From contig DATALZ010000015.1 of the NCBI GenBank assembly GCA_036260805.1, forward strand, positions 1 to 64,000: a DNA stretch of 64,000 nucleotides, read 5' to 3'. The notes below the pieces were generated by a model that saw only the letters and a program-made list of their open reading frames with translations, searched no databases and was not told the origin of the DNA. Made by a program: the position numbers and the translations under genes. Origin of the DNA: Thermocaproicibacter sp036260805. Lineage in GTDB: Bacteria > Bacillota > Clostridia > Oscillospirales > Acutalibacteraceae. Below, piece by piece: positions 42,126 to 50,409 of this stretch; position 1 is the stretch's first letter; each line of letters opens with the position of its first letter.

Positions 42126-42992
42126 TTATGGGGCATGAAATAGAGTCAATACAACAATTTCGGGGCGGTTGCAGATTCGCGCGCCGCTCCCAAGTCCTCT
42201 GCTGACCAGCATTTTTCTGCCAGCAGAGCTTTCGGACTCATAAATGCCGCTGGTGTACTTCGGGAAAAATTTGCGTTCCGGGGAGAGCAGGCCGCCGTAA
42301 TGCGGCAGCCGGATCATTCCGCCGTGAACATGGCCGCAAAGGGTAAGGTCTGCACCCCAGCCGGCGTAAGCGTCAAAATAAAACGGATTATGGGCCAACA
42401 ATATGGAAAAGTTCGTTTGCCCGCATATTCCAAGCAAACTGCTTACCTTCTCGGGAGAAAGCTGCGGATAGTGTTTTCCGCGCCCGCTGGCCCTGTAATA
42501 TTTCATGGGAATCCGGATTCCATAAAGTGCAATCCGTTTGCCGCCTTGTTCAAGGCTTGCGGAACTATTATCCAGAATCCGCACACCCTGCCTGCGCATC
42601 CCGTCGAGGAACGCCCGGCGACGAGGCCCCAGCAGCTCCTGCTCGTGATTTCCCATAACATAATAAACGGGATACCTGGAACACAGAGCTTTGGAAAGGC
42701 CGAACACCCCTTCGTAATGCTTCGTCTGCCGGTCGGCCATGTCACCTGTCAGAAAGACCGCGTCAGGCCCTGCGGCTTCGATTTTTTCAATCAGCTTGTG
42801 ATTGTTTCTGCCAAAGGAACACCCGTGCAGGTCGGAAAGTTGAACAATCCGGTACCCGTTGAAGGCCTGTGGGATTTTCTCAGATTCAACCCTGTACTGT
42901 GAAACCTGCAGAATATGATTTTCGGGGAACACACATGATACTGCTTTTACGACTTTCCCCATAAACCTGGATTTTGATTTTCTTGTTTTCAT
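42126..42992 (-). CDS. Metallophosphoesterase, YaeI-like
   Basis: 288 residues. A basic N-terminus without a long TM helix is followed by the calcineurin-like motif set: QLSDLHG, LTGDMADR, VMGNHEQE, LLAHNPF and CGHVHGGMIRLP. The GHVHGGMIRLP ending is typical of the YaeI/YkoQ group of membrane-associated phosphoesterases, whose substrates are lipids or unknown. 33 nt upstream of mutS2 on the same strand. Confidence 0.88.
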   Translation of the reverse strand: MKTRKSKSRFMGKVVKAVSCVFPENHILQVSQYRVESEKIPQAFNGYRIVQLSDLHGCSFGRNNHKLIEKIEAAGPDAVFLTGDMADRQTKHYEGVFGLSKALCSRYPVYYVMGNHEQELLGPRRRAFLDGMRRQGVRILDNSSASLEQGGKRIALYGIRIPMKYYRASGRGKHYPQLSPEKVSSLLGICGQTNFSILLAHNPFYFDAYAGWGADLTLCGHVHGGMIRLPHYGGLLSPERKFFPKYTSGIYESESSAGRKMLVSRGLGSGARICNRPEIVVLTLFHAP

Positions 42993-43003
42993 GAACGTCT
43001 CCG

Positions 43004-43396
43004 CTACCGACCGAACTCCTCCTGAAAATCGCAGTCCTTTTCTTTCAGGGCATTTACTGCGTCTTCGGCCCGGTCGGCCTTGACCAGAATATAGTCGGTA
43101 TTGTAGGTGGATACGGCAAAAATACTGATCTGTTTTTCCGCAAGAGTAACGGAAACTTCCGAAAGAATGCCGATGAGGGAGAAATCAAGAGGCCCAAGGA
43201 TTTTAATGCAGCGCCAGCCGGACTCCAAAGCAAGACAGTCCTGCGGTGCGTCTTGCACCGGGCAGACAAGGGAAATTTCCTCATCCGTGGCGGTAAGGGA
43301 AGCAAATTCTCCGGTTAAAACAGCGTCTTTCAGATTTTTCAGCTTGCAGACGGCAAATTCACTGTTCAGCATTTTAAGTTTTAGATTCTTCTTCAC
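43004..43396 (-). CDS. ACT domain-containing protein
   Basis: 130 residues. Two beta-alpha-beta ACT-like halves: FAVCKLKNLKDAVLTGEF with CPVQDAPQDC, and WRCIKILGPLDFSLIGILSEVSVTLAEKQISIFAVSTYNTDYILV. This is the CASTOR/ACT_7-like arrangement that binds amino acids. No enzyme domain is attached, so it is probably a small sensor. GTG start with GGAGGGG 9 nt upstream. Only 3 nt separate it from the upstream acetyltransferase gene, so the two may share a ligand. Confidence 0.8.
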   Translation of the reverse strand: MKKNLKLKMLNSEFAVCKLKNLKDAVLTGEFASLTATDEEISLVCPVQDAPQDCLALESGWRCIKILGPLDFSLIGILSEVSVTLAEKQISIFAVSTYNTDYILVKADRAEDAVNALKEKDCDFQEEFGR

Positions 43397-43399
43397 AGA

Positions 43400-43945
43400 T
43401 TATGTCCCCTCCGACTCAATTACAACCGGTTCCAGCGGTTTTTCGTAACAATTAAAAATCCCCTTGCGCGGAACCAGCATTTCTCCGGAATGGCGATATC
43501 CGGCTGACTCGTACATATGGATTGCAGACGGGTTCTGCGGAAACGCATCCAGCCGGATGCAGCGGTAACCCTGCTGACGCAAAAAATCTTCTGAGCGGCG
43601 GAGCATCTCGGAGCCGTAGCCGTTTCCCTGCTTTGCGGCAACCACACACAGGCGGTGAATCACCGCGACAGGCTCCGGATGGTACTGCCAGTTTACCGCC
43701 CGATACTCCGGCGGCTGCTCCGTATTCAGCACGACGGCGGCGGCAAGTTCGCCTTTGTCTTCCAAAAGATACATCTGCCCACTTTGTATATCGGCAGTCA
43801 AAATTGTTTCGTCAGGGTAAATTTCGTCCCACTGCTGAATTCCGTTTTCACACATATGTTTGACCGCTCCGAAAAAGAGAGCCAGAACCTGCGGGATGTC
43901 TTCCGGCTGAGCCAGCCGAAAAACAGAATCTTCATGTTTTTTCAT
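43400..43945 (-). CDS. GNAT family acetyltransferase
   Basis: 181 residues. The acetyl-CoA motif is LCVVAAKQGNGYGSEMLRRSE (Q-G-NG-YG), followed by RLDAFPQNPSAIHMYESAGYRHSGE, the usual C-terminal GNAT text. The substrate is unknown. ATG with AAGGTGA 6 nt upstream. Probably co-transcribed with the ACT-domain gene. Confidence 0.85.
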   Translation of the reverse strand: MKKHEDSVFRLAQPEDIPQVLALFFGAVKHMCENGIQQWDEIYPDETILTADIQSGQMYLLEDKGELAAAVVLNTEQPPEYRAVNWQYHPEPVAVIHRLCVVAAKQGNGYGSEMLRRSEDFLRQQGYRCIRLDAFPQNPSAIHMYESAGYRHSGEMLVPRKGIFNCYEKPLEPVVIESEGT

Positions 43946-44019
43946 AGCATATCACCTTTTATCTTATCCTAAAAGGGCGGTGGAAAAAAGTCCTTCCATA
44001 ATACCCTCATACTCCGCGA

Positions 44020-44045
44020 AAAGTTAGCCTCTGGAGGCTAACTTT
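44020..44045. terminator. Hairpin with T tracts, possible bidirectional terminator
   Basis: AAAGTTAGCCT / AGGCTAACTTT, a perfect stem with a 3-nt loop, flanked by A and T runs, between the acetyltransferase gene and the repeat island. Confidence 0.6.
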
Positions 44046-44156
44046 TTAAAATTCTTTATATTTTCTTTATAGGTCTTTAAAATTTTAGAATATTTTATAA
44101 GCCTCATGCTTCGCTGTAGCTTTTAGCTTTTGAATTGTGGCTATGTTTTTTATGCC

Positions 44157-44307
44157 CTCAAGCCGGGCAGGCTCATACTTTCGGTTTCGGCCGAAAGTAT
44201 GCAAAGTCCGAGCAGGGGGAATTTCCAACTCCCGACGAGACAGGTATATCGTTAATTGCCCTAGACAATTAACGTTGGAAAACTTCCCCCTGCATCCCCG
44301 AGCCTCC
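44157..44307 (+). repeat. Structured intergenic repeat, copy 1
   Basis: Order of parts: CTCAAGCCGGGCAGGCTC (44157-44174), a hairpin CATACTTTCGG/CCGAAAGTATG (44174-44201), GCAAAGTCCGAGCA, a long helix GGGGGAA-TTTCCAAC (44215-44229) with GTTGGAAA-AC-TTCCCCC (44274-44290), and inside it the palindrome GTTAATTG/CAATTAAC (44251-44273), ending TGCATCCCCGAGCC. The same parts in the same order occur inverted at 44510-44660. No ribosome site or credible ORF is present. Confidence 0.85.
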
Positions 44308-44509
44308 CCAACAGCCTTATTTCGCTCAATTGGCTATATGGTCTTCATTGACGATTTTGTTATTTTTCACTGCCTACAAACTTGTTCAGGCAAAGTTCTA
44401 ATTGTTATCTGCTCAGACGGCCGGTCTTTTCTTTGAGGCAGTAAAGCATAAAAGCCAATATCGCCCATGAAAACCTGAAAGACGTTCGTTCACAAAAAAG
44501 CAGTCTGAC
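44308..44509. other. Non-coding spacer between the two inverted repeats
   Basis: 202 nt with no gene. ACTGCCT (~44370) and AGGCAGT (~44437) could pair across the middle. Nothing else is recognisable. Confidence 0.5.
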
Positions 44510-44660
44510 GGCTCTCCGGGGGGCGCAGGGGGGGATTTTATATAGTTAATTGCTAATGGCAATTAACTTGGGCCCGCTCTCTAAGTAAAATCAAAATCCC
44601 CCCGCGCGAACTTTGCGTCCTTTCTTTCATGACAGAAAGGACGGGCCTGCACGGCCTGAG
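44510..44660 (-). repeat. Structured intergenic repeat, copy 2 (inverted)
   Basis: Read on the minus strand: CTCAGGCCGTGCAGGCCC, hairpin GTCCTTTCT/AGAAAGGAC (44617-44642), GCAAAGTTCGCGCG, GGGGGGATTTT pairing with AAAATCCCCCCC, and the inner palindrome GTTAATTG/CAATTAAC (44545-44567), ending TGCGCCCCCCGGAGAGCC. Several positions differ from copy 1 but the pairings are kept, which points to conserved structure. Confidence 0.85.
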
Positions 44661-44736
44661 TGCAAACCAAAGACTGCCTAAGCCATAACTTGTAAGACAC
44701 TTAGCCGCAGGCTTACAGCACCAATTGGCAACAATA

Positions 44737-45531
44737 TTATTGCCGTTCAACATCCGACTGCTCTGCTGGTGAAGCAGGCAAATCCACCATCTGGTGATAA
44801 AATTCAAGCGTATTGAACCTGCGCTGCAGCGTCTCCAACACATAACGCTCCGACGCTTCCGCAAGTTCCCGTTCCGCGGCCGGAGAAACGCGGAAAGAAA
44901 ACAGCTTGTCAAAATCCGCATAAATCGTATGGCGCAGCGCCGTCATAGCTCCGCGGCTGAGTGAAACCGCCGGCTCCGCATGCTCCTGCGGATGATAACA
45001 ATCACTGCAGAAGATTTTTCCGCTGCGGGGCAGGAAAAGCATAAGATCCGCTTCATAACATTTGCACTCAGCACAGTAAATAAGATCCGGCATATATCCC
45101 GCCAGAGACATCATGCGCATTTCCACAATCGATTTAACACTGGCATTTGTTCTGGTGCCCTTGCATAGAAAATACATCGCGTTAAGAAGCAGGCGCAAAA
45201 AGTCGCCGGCTTCCGCATCCTGCGGGGCAAGCGATGCGGCTAATTCACAAAAATACTGTGCAAGCGAAAGGCGCCCGATGTCCTTTCGAAGGTCAAAAAA
45301 CACTTCGATGGGCTGGGCGTCGTCAATTATGTAACTGTCCCGCCCCTCAAAAATTGTGAAGCGGGAATAAGTAAACAGCCTTGCCGCGGAAACCTTGCCG
45401 CCGCCAGACCGCCGCGACTGGCGGACGAACGCGCGAAGGATTCCTTTTTCTCGCGTCAGGATGGTCACAAGGCGGTCGTTTTCACCCACGGATTTCTCCG
45501 AAACCACCAGGCCCTGGGCGTCCATCTTCAT
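44737..45531 (-). CDS. recO: DNA repair protein RecO
   Basis: 264 residues. N-terminal OB fold (GLVVSEKSVGENDRLVTILT) and a helical C-terminal domain with a zinc site CAECKCYEADL...FCSDC (near residue 150-180). RecO loads RecA on SSB-coated DNA with RecR. ATG at 45531 with AGGAGG 5 nt upstream. The C-terminal end (SPAEQSDVERQ) lies 77 nt from the repeat island. Confidence 0.94.
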   Translation of the reverse strand: MKMDAQGLVVSEKSVGENDRLVTILTREKGILRAFVRQSRRSGGGKVSAARLFTYSRFTIFEGRDSYIIDDAQPIEVFFDLRKDIGRLSLAQYFCELAASLAPQDAEAGDFLRLLLNAMYFLCKGTRTNASVKSIVEMRMMSLAGYMPDLIYCAECKCYEADLMLFLPRSGKIFCSDCYHPQEHAEPAVSLSRGAMTALRHTIYADFDKLFSFRVSPAAERELAEASERYVLETLQRRFNTLEFYHQMVDLPASPAEQSDVERQ

Positions 45532-45646
45532 ACCGGTCCTCCTGTGACTGTGCTTTTTCGTGATTCGCCCTGCACTGGCTGTAAACCAGATAATCCCGGA
45601 TTTTGCCCGTGTGGCTGAAAAATTCCCAAGCTTTGTTCTCGTCCAA
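45482..45646 (-). CDS. yqzL: YqzL-like small protein
   Basis: 54 codons starting at TTG 45646, with AAGGAG 8 nt upstream. The N-terminus DENKAWEFFSHTGKIRDYLV matches the YqzL pattern (W-x-F-F-x-x-T-G-x-I-x-x-Y-L), and the position between era and recO is the Bacillus one. It ends inside recO in another frame (50-nt overlap). The last ~20 residues are probably not conserved. Function unknown. Confidence 0.72.
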   Translation of the reverse strand: MDENKAWEFFSHTGKIRDYLVYSQCRANHEKAQSQEDRYEDGRPGPGGFGEIRG

Positions 45647-45785
45647 GATAACCGCTCCTTTTATGAAAGCTTTGAATTTACAAAAAAAGTATTTGTAAAA
45701 CGTCCGATTCTATGAGCGGTAAATATATGAACGTTACCCATAATATTACAAATTTTTGACTTTAAATGTGCTTACCGGCATGTCG

Positions 45786-46709
45786 TCAGCCGTCGAAATT
45801 GGAACTGTCGTAGCCGAAAGCGCGTAGCGCGGCTTCGCGGTTGCGCCAGTCTTCCTTCACTTTAACCCAAACTTTCAGGTTGATTTTGCAGCCAAAAAAT
45901 TTCTCCATATCTTCGCGGGCATATGTGCCAACCTTTTTCAGCATGGCGCCGTTTTTACCGATAATAATGCCTTTATGGGATTCCTTTTCACAATATATGG
46001 TTGCGAGGATATCCGTAATATTGCTTTTGTCATCCCTCTCCGTCATTTTTTCCACGCTGACCGCGACGCCGTGAGGGACTTCGCTGCTCAGAAGGCGCAG
46101 CAGCTTTTCGCGGATAATCTCCGAGGCGAGAACACGCTCCGGCTGATCAGTGAGAGCGTCGTCGTCGAAGAAATGCCCGCCCGGCTGAGCCAGCCTTTCA
46201 AGCTCATCCGTAAGGCTTCCGATTCCGCTGTTATTAACGGCTGAAACCGGCACGACGGCCTCAAAGTTAAAGAGTTTGGTAAATTCCGTTATCTGCGTCA
46301 TTAAGACGGATTTATCCGGAAGAAGGTCAATCTTATTGATGGCGAGCACTGCGGGCAGGCCAAGCTGTTTGAATTTTTCGATCAGCTCAAGCGACGAATT
46401 GGATATCTTCTTCCCCGCTTCTTCCACAAGCAGGCATGCATCCACACCGGAAACGGACTCCAGAACGGATTTGACCATATATTCGCCCAGACGGTTGTGC
46501 GGTTTCAGCAAACCGGGCGTATCAATAAAAACGAGCTGCGTTTCTTCTTTCGTCAGAATTCCCATGATACGGGTGCGGGTCGTCTGCGGTTTATGCGACA
46601 CAATTGCGACCTTGCTGCCCAGCATGGCGTTTAAAATTGAGGATTTTCCTACGTTCGGCCGCCCCACAATGGAGATAAAAGCGGTCTTCTGGGTGGATTC
46701 TTCACTCAC
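45786..46709 (-). CDS. era: GTPase Era
   Basis: 307 residues. GTPase motifs GRPNVGKSSILNAM (G1), DTPGLL (G3), NKIDLL (G4), and a C-terminal KH domain with IIIGKNGAMLKKVG, which binds the 3' end of 16S rRNA during 30S maturation. GTG start (46709) with AAAGGA 9 nt upstream is preferred to the ATG at 46718, which abuts the site. Overlaps dgkA by 8 nt. Confidence 0.95.
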   Translation of the reverse strand: MSEESTQKTAFISIVGRPNVGKSSILNAMLGSKVAIVSHKPQTTRTRIMGILTKEETQLVFIDTPGLLKPHNRLGEYMVKSVLESVSGVDACLLVEEAGKKISNSSLELIEKFKQLGLPAVLAINKIDLLPDKSVLMTQITEFTKLFNFEAVVPVSAVNNSGIGSLTDELERLAQPGGHFFDDDALTDQPERVLASEIIREKLLRLLSSEVPHGVAVSVEKMTERDDKSNITDILATIYCEKESHKGIIIGKNGAMLKKVGTYAREDMEKFFGCKINLKVWVKVKEDWRNREAALRAFGYDSSNFDG

Positions 46710-47208
46710 GGTGTTCATTCCTTTCAATTTCTGCTTTTCTTTTTCTGGCATGGTCACGGATTCCGAGCGGCCCGACGACGATAAATATTATACTTGCCAC
46801 CGTAAAGGCCGCCAATATGGCAATCATAACCGGATTTGAAGCAAAATAACCGACCATGCTTACAAACACCGCGGGTTTCCAAAAGAAACAGATGCCGATA
46901 AAAACCGAAAACACCGCTCCGACCAGAACTGCGCCGGAAGCCATATCCTTTATGATGCGTACCACCGGGTTGAAGCTGGCCGCCACCATATCCGCGAGCT
47001 CTTCGGCAACCGTGTTGAACAGTTCGCCCATCCAGACGGCGGAAAAGGTCAGAAACAGGACGGCGTACTGCGTGCGGTTTAGATGAAAAAAGAACGAAAA
47101 AGCAAATACATACAGTGCCATGACTGTGTGTATTCGCATGTTTCGTTCATTATTGATGCAGTAAACAATTCCCCGAAACGCATATTTAAAACTTTTTAGA
47201 AAGCGCAA
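46702..47208 (-). CDS. dgkA: Diacylglycerol/undecaprenol kinase family protein
   Basis: 168 residues with four hydrophobic segments. The active-site stretch GELFNTVAEELADMVAASFN followed by KDMASGAVLVGAVFSV is the DgkA signature; in Firmicutes the enzyme phosphorylates undecaprenol and so recycles the cell wall lipid carrier. A fourth TM and basic tail (HARKRKAEIERNEHRE) make it longer than the ~125-residue type. Confidence 0.9.
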   Translation of the reverse strand: MRFLKSFKYAFRGIVYCINNERNMRIHTVMALYVFAFSFFFHLNRTQYAVLFLTFSAVWMGELFNTVAEELADMVAASFNPVVRIIKDMASGAVLVGAVFSVFIGICFFWKPAVFVSMVGYFASNPVMIAILAAFTVASIIFIVVGPLGIRDHARKRKAEIERNEHRE

Positions 47209-47211
47209 GGC

Positions 47212-47730
47212 TTACTCCTCTTCCTCATCCAGCACATAACTGCTTGTACTCGGAAGTCCAAGTTCCGTCATAACCTGCTCTTCTTTCTCACGCATATGAA
47301 CCTTTTCGATGCCGCCCTTTTCGTGGTCGTACCCCAAAAGGTGCAGCATGGAATGCGCCGTTAAGTACCCAACTTCGCGTTCCAGACTGTGGCCGTAACG
47401 ATCTGCCTGTTCAACCGCCTTTTCCATGGAGATTACGATGTCCCCAAGAACTTTGGCTCCTGTGGAATGGTTAATATCGTAAATGCCGTTTTCTCCCATT
47501 GGGAAAGAAAGAACGTCCGTTGGCATGTCTTTATCCCTGTACTGCAGGTTCAATTTGTGAATCTGCTCGTTGTCTACAAAAATTACACTGATCTCTGCCG
47601 GGTCCTCGAACTTTTCCATCCGGAGCACCGCATTACAGCAACGGCGCACCAGCATTCTCAGCCCGGTTGGGATTTTTACCGCTTTTTGTTTATTGTCAAT
47701 AATCACTCTTACTTTTTCCATGACATTCAC
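47212..47730 (-). CDS. ybeY: Endoribonuclease YbeY
   Basis: 172 residues. The zinc site is HSMLHLLGYDH (HxxxHxxxxxH), preceded by DMPTDVLSFPMGE, both family signatures. YbeY acts in 16S rRNA 3' end maturation and ribosome quality control. Starts at ATG 47730 or 47721; the first overlaps the phoH stop by 4 nt. Confidence 0.94.
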   Translation of the reverse strand: MNVMEKVRVIIDNKQKAVKIPTGLRMLVRRCCNAVLRMEKFEDPAEISVIFVDNEQIHKLNLQYRDKDMPTDVLSFPMGENGIYDINHSTGAKVLGDIVISMEKAVEQADRYGHSLEREVGYLTAHSMLHLLGYDHEKGGIEKVHMREKEEQVMTELGLPSTSSYVLDEEEE

Positions 47731-48686
47731 CGCCCCGCTTCTTCATTTTTCTCGTATGCCTTAATAATATCCTGCACCAGCCTGTGGCGCACAACGTCTC
47801 TTTCTGTGAACCTTATCTGAGCAATATCGTCGATGCCCTTCAGAATATGAAGAACATCCTTCAGACCCGAACGCTTGCCGTCCGGCAGGTCAATCTGCGT
47901 TACATCTCCGGTAATGACCATTTTTGAACCAAAACCGAGACGCGTTAAAAACATCTTCATCTGTTCCGGGGTCGTGTTCTGCGCCTCGTCCAGAATGATA
48001 AAGCTGTCGTCCAAAGTCCGCCCGCGCATATAGGCAAGCGGCGCCACTTCTATATTTCCGCGTTCCACATATTTCTGGTAGGTCTCAGAGCCAAGCATAT
48101 CAAACAGCGCGTCGTACAATGGCCTTAAATAAGGGTCTACCTTCTGCTGAAGGTCGCCCGGCAGAAAACCGAGCTTCTCGCCCGCTTCTACCGCAGGCCT
48201 AGTCAATATGATTCGGTTTACTTCCTGCGCGCGGAACGCTTTGACCGCAAGCGCAACGGCAAGGTACGTTTTGCCTGTTCCGGCAGGTCCTACGCCGATG
48301 GTGATGGTGTGGGATTGAATTGCCGTGCAGTATTTTTTTTGCCCGAGTGTTTTTGCTTTAACAGGTTTGCCTTTCGAGGTAAGGCAGATGCAGTCGCCCG
48401 CAAGCGCTTCGATTTTTTTCTCGCTGCCTTCATTCACTAAAGAAATGCAGTAGCGCACATTCTGCTCGCTGATGGATTCCCCGCGGTTGATGAGGGAAAG
48501 GAGGCTCTTCACCGCCCGCGACGCCTTTTCCACATCTTCCGGCTCGCCGGAAATTTTCAGCTCGCTGCCGCGGCAGACAATTTCTACCTGATACGCCTGT
48601 TCAATAAGCCTGACGTTTTCGTCCAGGTTTCCGAACAGCGCGGCGGCCTGCTCCATACGGTCTATATTGATCTTTTCTTCGAACAT
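47727..48686 (-). CDS. phoH: PhoH-like P-loop ATPase
   Basis: 319 residues. An N-terminal KH-like segment is followed by the PhoH ATPase: GVGPAGTGKTYLAVALAV (Walker A), RPAVEAGEKLGFLPGDL, and FIILDEAQNTTPEQMKMFL (Walker B). The family is linked to RNA metabolism and sits next to ybeY in most Firmicutes. ATG at 48686 with AGGTGA 4-5 nt upstream. Confidence 0.94.
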   Translation of the reverse strand: MFEEKINIDRMEQAAALFGNLDENVRLIEQAYQVEIVCRGSELKISGEPEDVEKASRAVKSLLSLINRGESISEQNVRYCISLVNEGSEKKIEALAGDCICLTSKGKPVKAKTLGQKKYCTAIQSHTITIGVGPAGTGKTYLAVALAVKAFRAQEVNRIILTRPAVEAGEKLGFLPGDLQQKVDPYLRPLYDALFDMLGSETYQKYVERGNIEVAPLAYMRGRTLDDSFIILDEAQNTTPEQMKMFLTRLGFGSKMVITGDVTQIDLPDGKRSGLKDVLHILKGIDDIAQIRFTERDVVRHRLVQDIIKAYEKNEEAGR

Positions 48687-48786
48687 TGCATCACCTGAAG
48701 CACCGGGCATAAAGGCACGGTAATTTTAGATTTATTATAGCACAATTAAAAAATTTAGTCACCATAAAATACACAAAATTTGAGGC

Positions 48787-49962
48787 CTATTTTAGGAATA
48801 TTTCCGACTGTTTCGCAATATTCTCCTCGCAGGTCAGACGCGCGGTATAAGTCAGAGTGTTTTTCTCCCACTTTTCGGCTGCACTCGACTCTGTGAATTT
48901 CCCATCCTTCAGGATTTCTTTCGCCTGCTTTGCAATTTCCTGCTTTGCAAGGGCGCGGGCCTGCTCTTTTGTAAGCACATAATCGACCGTGCGGATTTCG
49001 TCCCAGCGTTCCTCGTAAACTCCAAGCGGAAGCAGGGTCCCAAAGAGTGAGACATTGTACTTTTCTCTTGAAATCTGGTAATTTCCGGACGGCTTCCCCT
49101 GAATCGTGAGCGGAAGCCGGGCGCCGAACAGATCTAGATTCCGCCGGTAAACCGTTTTTCCGGCAGGCACCGCCCTTTGCCGTTTTAAGGCGACTGCTGC
49201 GGTAAAACTGCGGTTCGTCTCGGCGATAATTTCCGCCGAGGCATGGGTAAGCGTACTCCCCCCCAGCTGATCGACGACCACGGAGCTGACTAAGAGCTGC
49301 CCTTCTACAACGGCGTCGCCCTTATTCACCATCGGCGTTCCGGCGTAAACCTTCATGGAAATAATCTGTCCGGTTGCAGAAGCCTTCACATTACAGATGG
49401 TTTTCTGATCTGCGATATCCGGCTTATCCGTTTTCTCCTGGATGACGACTTCGGCTTCGCTCCCTTGAAGATTGATGCTCATCCACCGGATTTTCGGAAA
49501 CTGGAGCATCACTTTCTGCGCTGTTACTTTCGGTTCGACGCCGCTTCTCCAGGTGCCCGGGGAAAGGCCTGCCGAAGCAAGTGCGTTTTCAACCTGATAA
49601 GCCGGTATGGTAGAATTCCCGGTAATTTGGATGCACCAAACCTGCATGGATAAAAGAAAAACAATGACGCCAAACGCAGCGCCGCCTACCCAAAGTCCCA
49701 TATGGTTCCGCGTGCGGTGAACCACGAACGGAAGGCCGTGGCGCTCCCGCACCCTGATGCGGCAGCCGGCGCGGCGGGCATTCTTTCTGAGAAAACGGTA
49801 TCTGCGCGCGGCAACGCAGGCTCCGCCGTTTTTGCTTGCGGCAATATCCCATAAATAAGCTCCCGACCTTGCGCAGTTACTGTAAAAACGCTCCGGGCTG
49901 CCGCCCTGAACCGAAAAACGGACATAACCGATCAGCCAGCGCGTAATATTTAATGAAATCAT
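48787..49962 (-). CDS. yqfD: Sporulation protein YqfD
   Basis: 391 residues. N-terminal ~90-residue basic cytoplasmic domain, one TM helix (LWVGGAAFGVIVFLLSMQVW), then a large external domain (ITGNSTIPAYQVENALASAG, a POTRA-like start). This is the YqfD family, transcribed under SigE in Bacillus and needed for efficient sporulation. Follows yqfC by 8 nt. Confidence 0.92.
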   Translation of the reverse strand: MISLNITRWLIGYVRFSVQGGSPERFYSNCARSGAYLWDIAASKNGGACVAARRYRFLRKNARRAGCRIRVRERHGLPFVVHRTRNHMGLWVGGAAFGVIVFLLSMQVWCIQITGNSTIPAYQVENALASAGLSPGTWRSGVEPKVTAQKVMLQFPKIRWMSINLQGSEAEVVIQEKTDKPDIADQKTICNVKASATGQIISMKVYAGTPMVNKGDAVVEGQLLVSSVVVDQLGGSTLTHASAEIIAETNRSFTAAVALKRQRAVPAGKTVYRRNLDLFGARLPLTIQGKPSGNYQISREKYNVSLFGTLLPLGVYEERWDEIRTVDYVLTKEQARALAKQEIAKQAKEILKDGKFTESSAAEKWEKNTLTYTARLTCEENIAKQSEIFLK

Positions 49963-49970
49963 GGCGCACC

Positions 49971-50219
49971 TCAGCCCAAAAACTCAATTCCGGTAATATA
50001 TCCGGTAACCACAAGGGCATCTTCGGTAAGGCCGCGTATCGACAGCCCCCTGCCGGTAAACCGCACAATCTGCTTCGGAGTGCGGACGCGCACGACGGTA
50101 TCGTCATACTCCAGAACGCCGCTGCAGCCCTCGACGACCGCCTCTCTGTTCCCGTTGATTTCCATATGAGCCTGCATATGAAAATCCGACAAACTGAGCA
50201 AATTCCCCGGTTTGCGCAT
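49971..50219 (-). CDS. yqfC: Sporulation protein YqfC
   Basis: 82 residues, the YabP/YqfC family fold of beta strands (GCSGVLEYDDTVVRVRTPKQ, RGLSIRGLTEDALVVTGYI). The ATG at 50219 has GGGGTGGGG 5 nt upstream. YqfC partners YqfD in sporulation. I could not define a SigE promoter with confidence in the 190 nt shared with the divergent ylbJ gene. Confidence 0.9.
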   Translation of the reverse strand: MRKPGNLLSLSDFHMQAHMEINGNREAVVEGCSGVLEYDDTVVRVRTPKQIVRFTGRGLSIRGLTEDALVVTGYITGIEFLG

Positions 50220-50409
50220 GTGAACCCCACCCCTCAGGTATTTCAAAAGCAGTTTCAAGCAACGCCTTGTTTTCTATTTTTGTAATAGCTATATAAATGC
50301 TATGCGGCAGAATTCTTAAATATCCGCGGCAACGCATATACATATCAGAATGAGAAAACAGAGGGCATAGCAAATAATCTGCTGCTTTGGCAGCGGAATG
50401 GAGGTTTCC

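Noticed and set aside
44137..44436. 99-codon open frame across repeat copy 1
   Set aside because: It runs straight through palindromes that explain the sequence better, and has no ribosome site.
44553..44921. 122-codon open frame across repeat copy 2 into recO
   Set aside because: Overlaps recO in another frame and crosses the repeat hairpins; no ribosome site.
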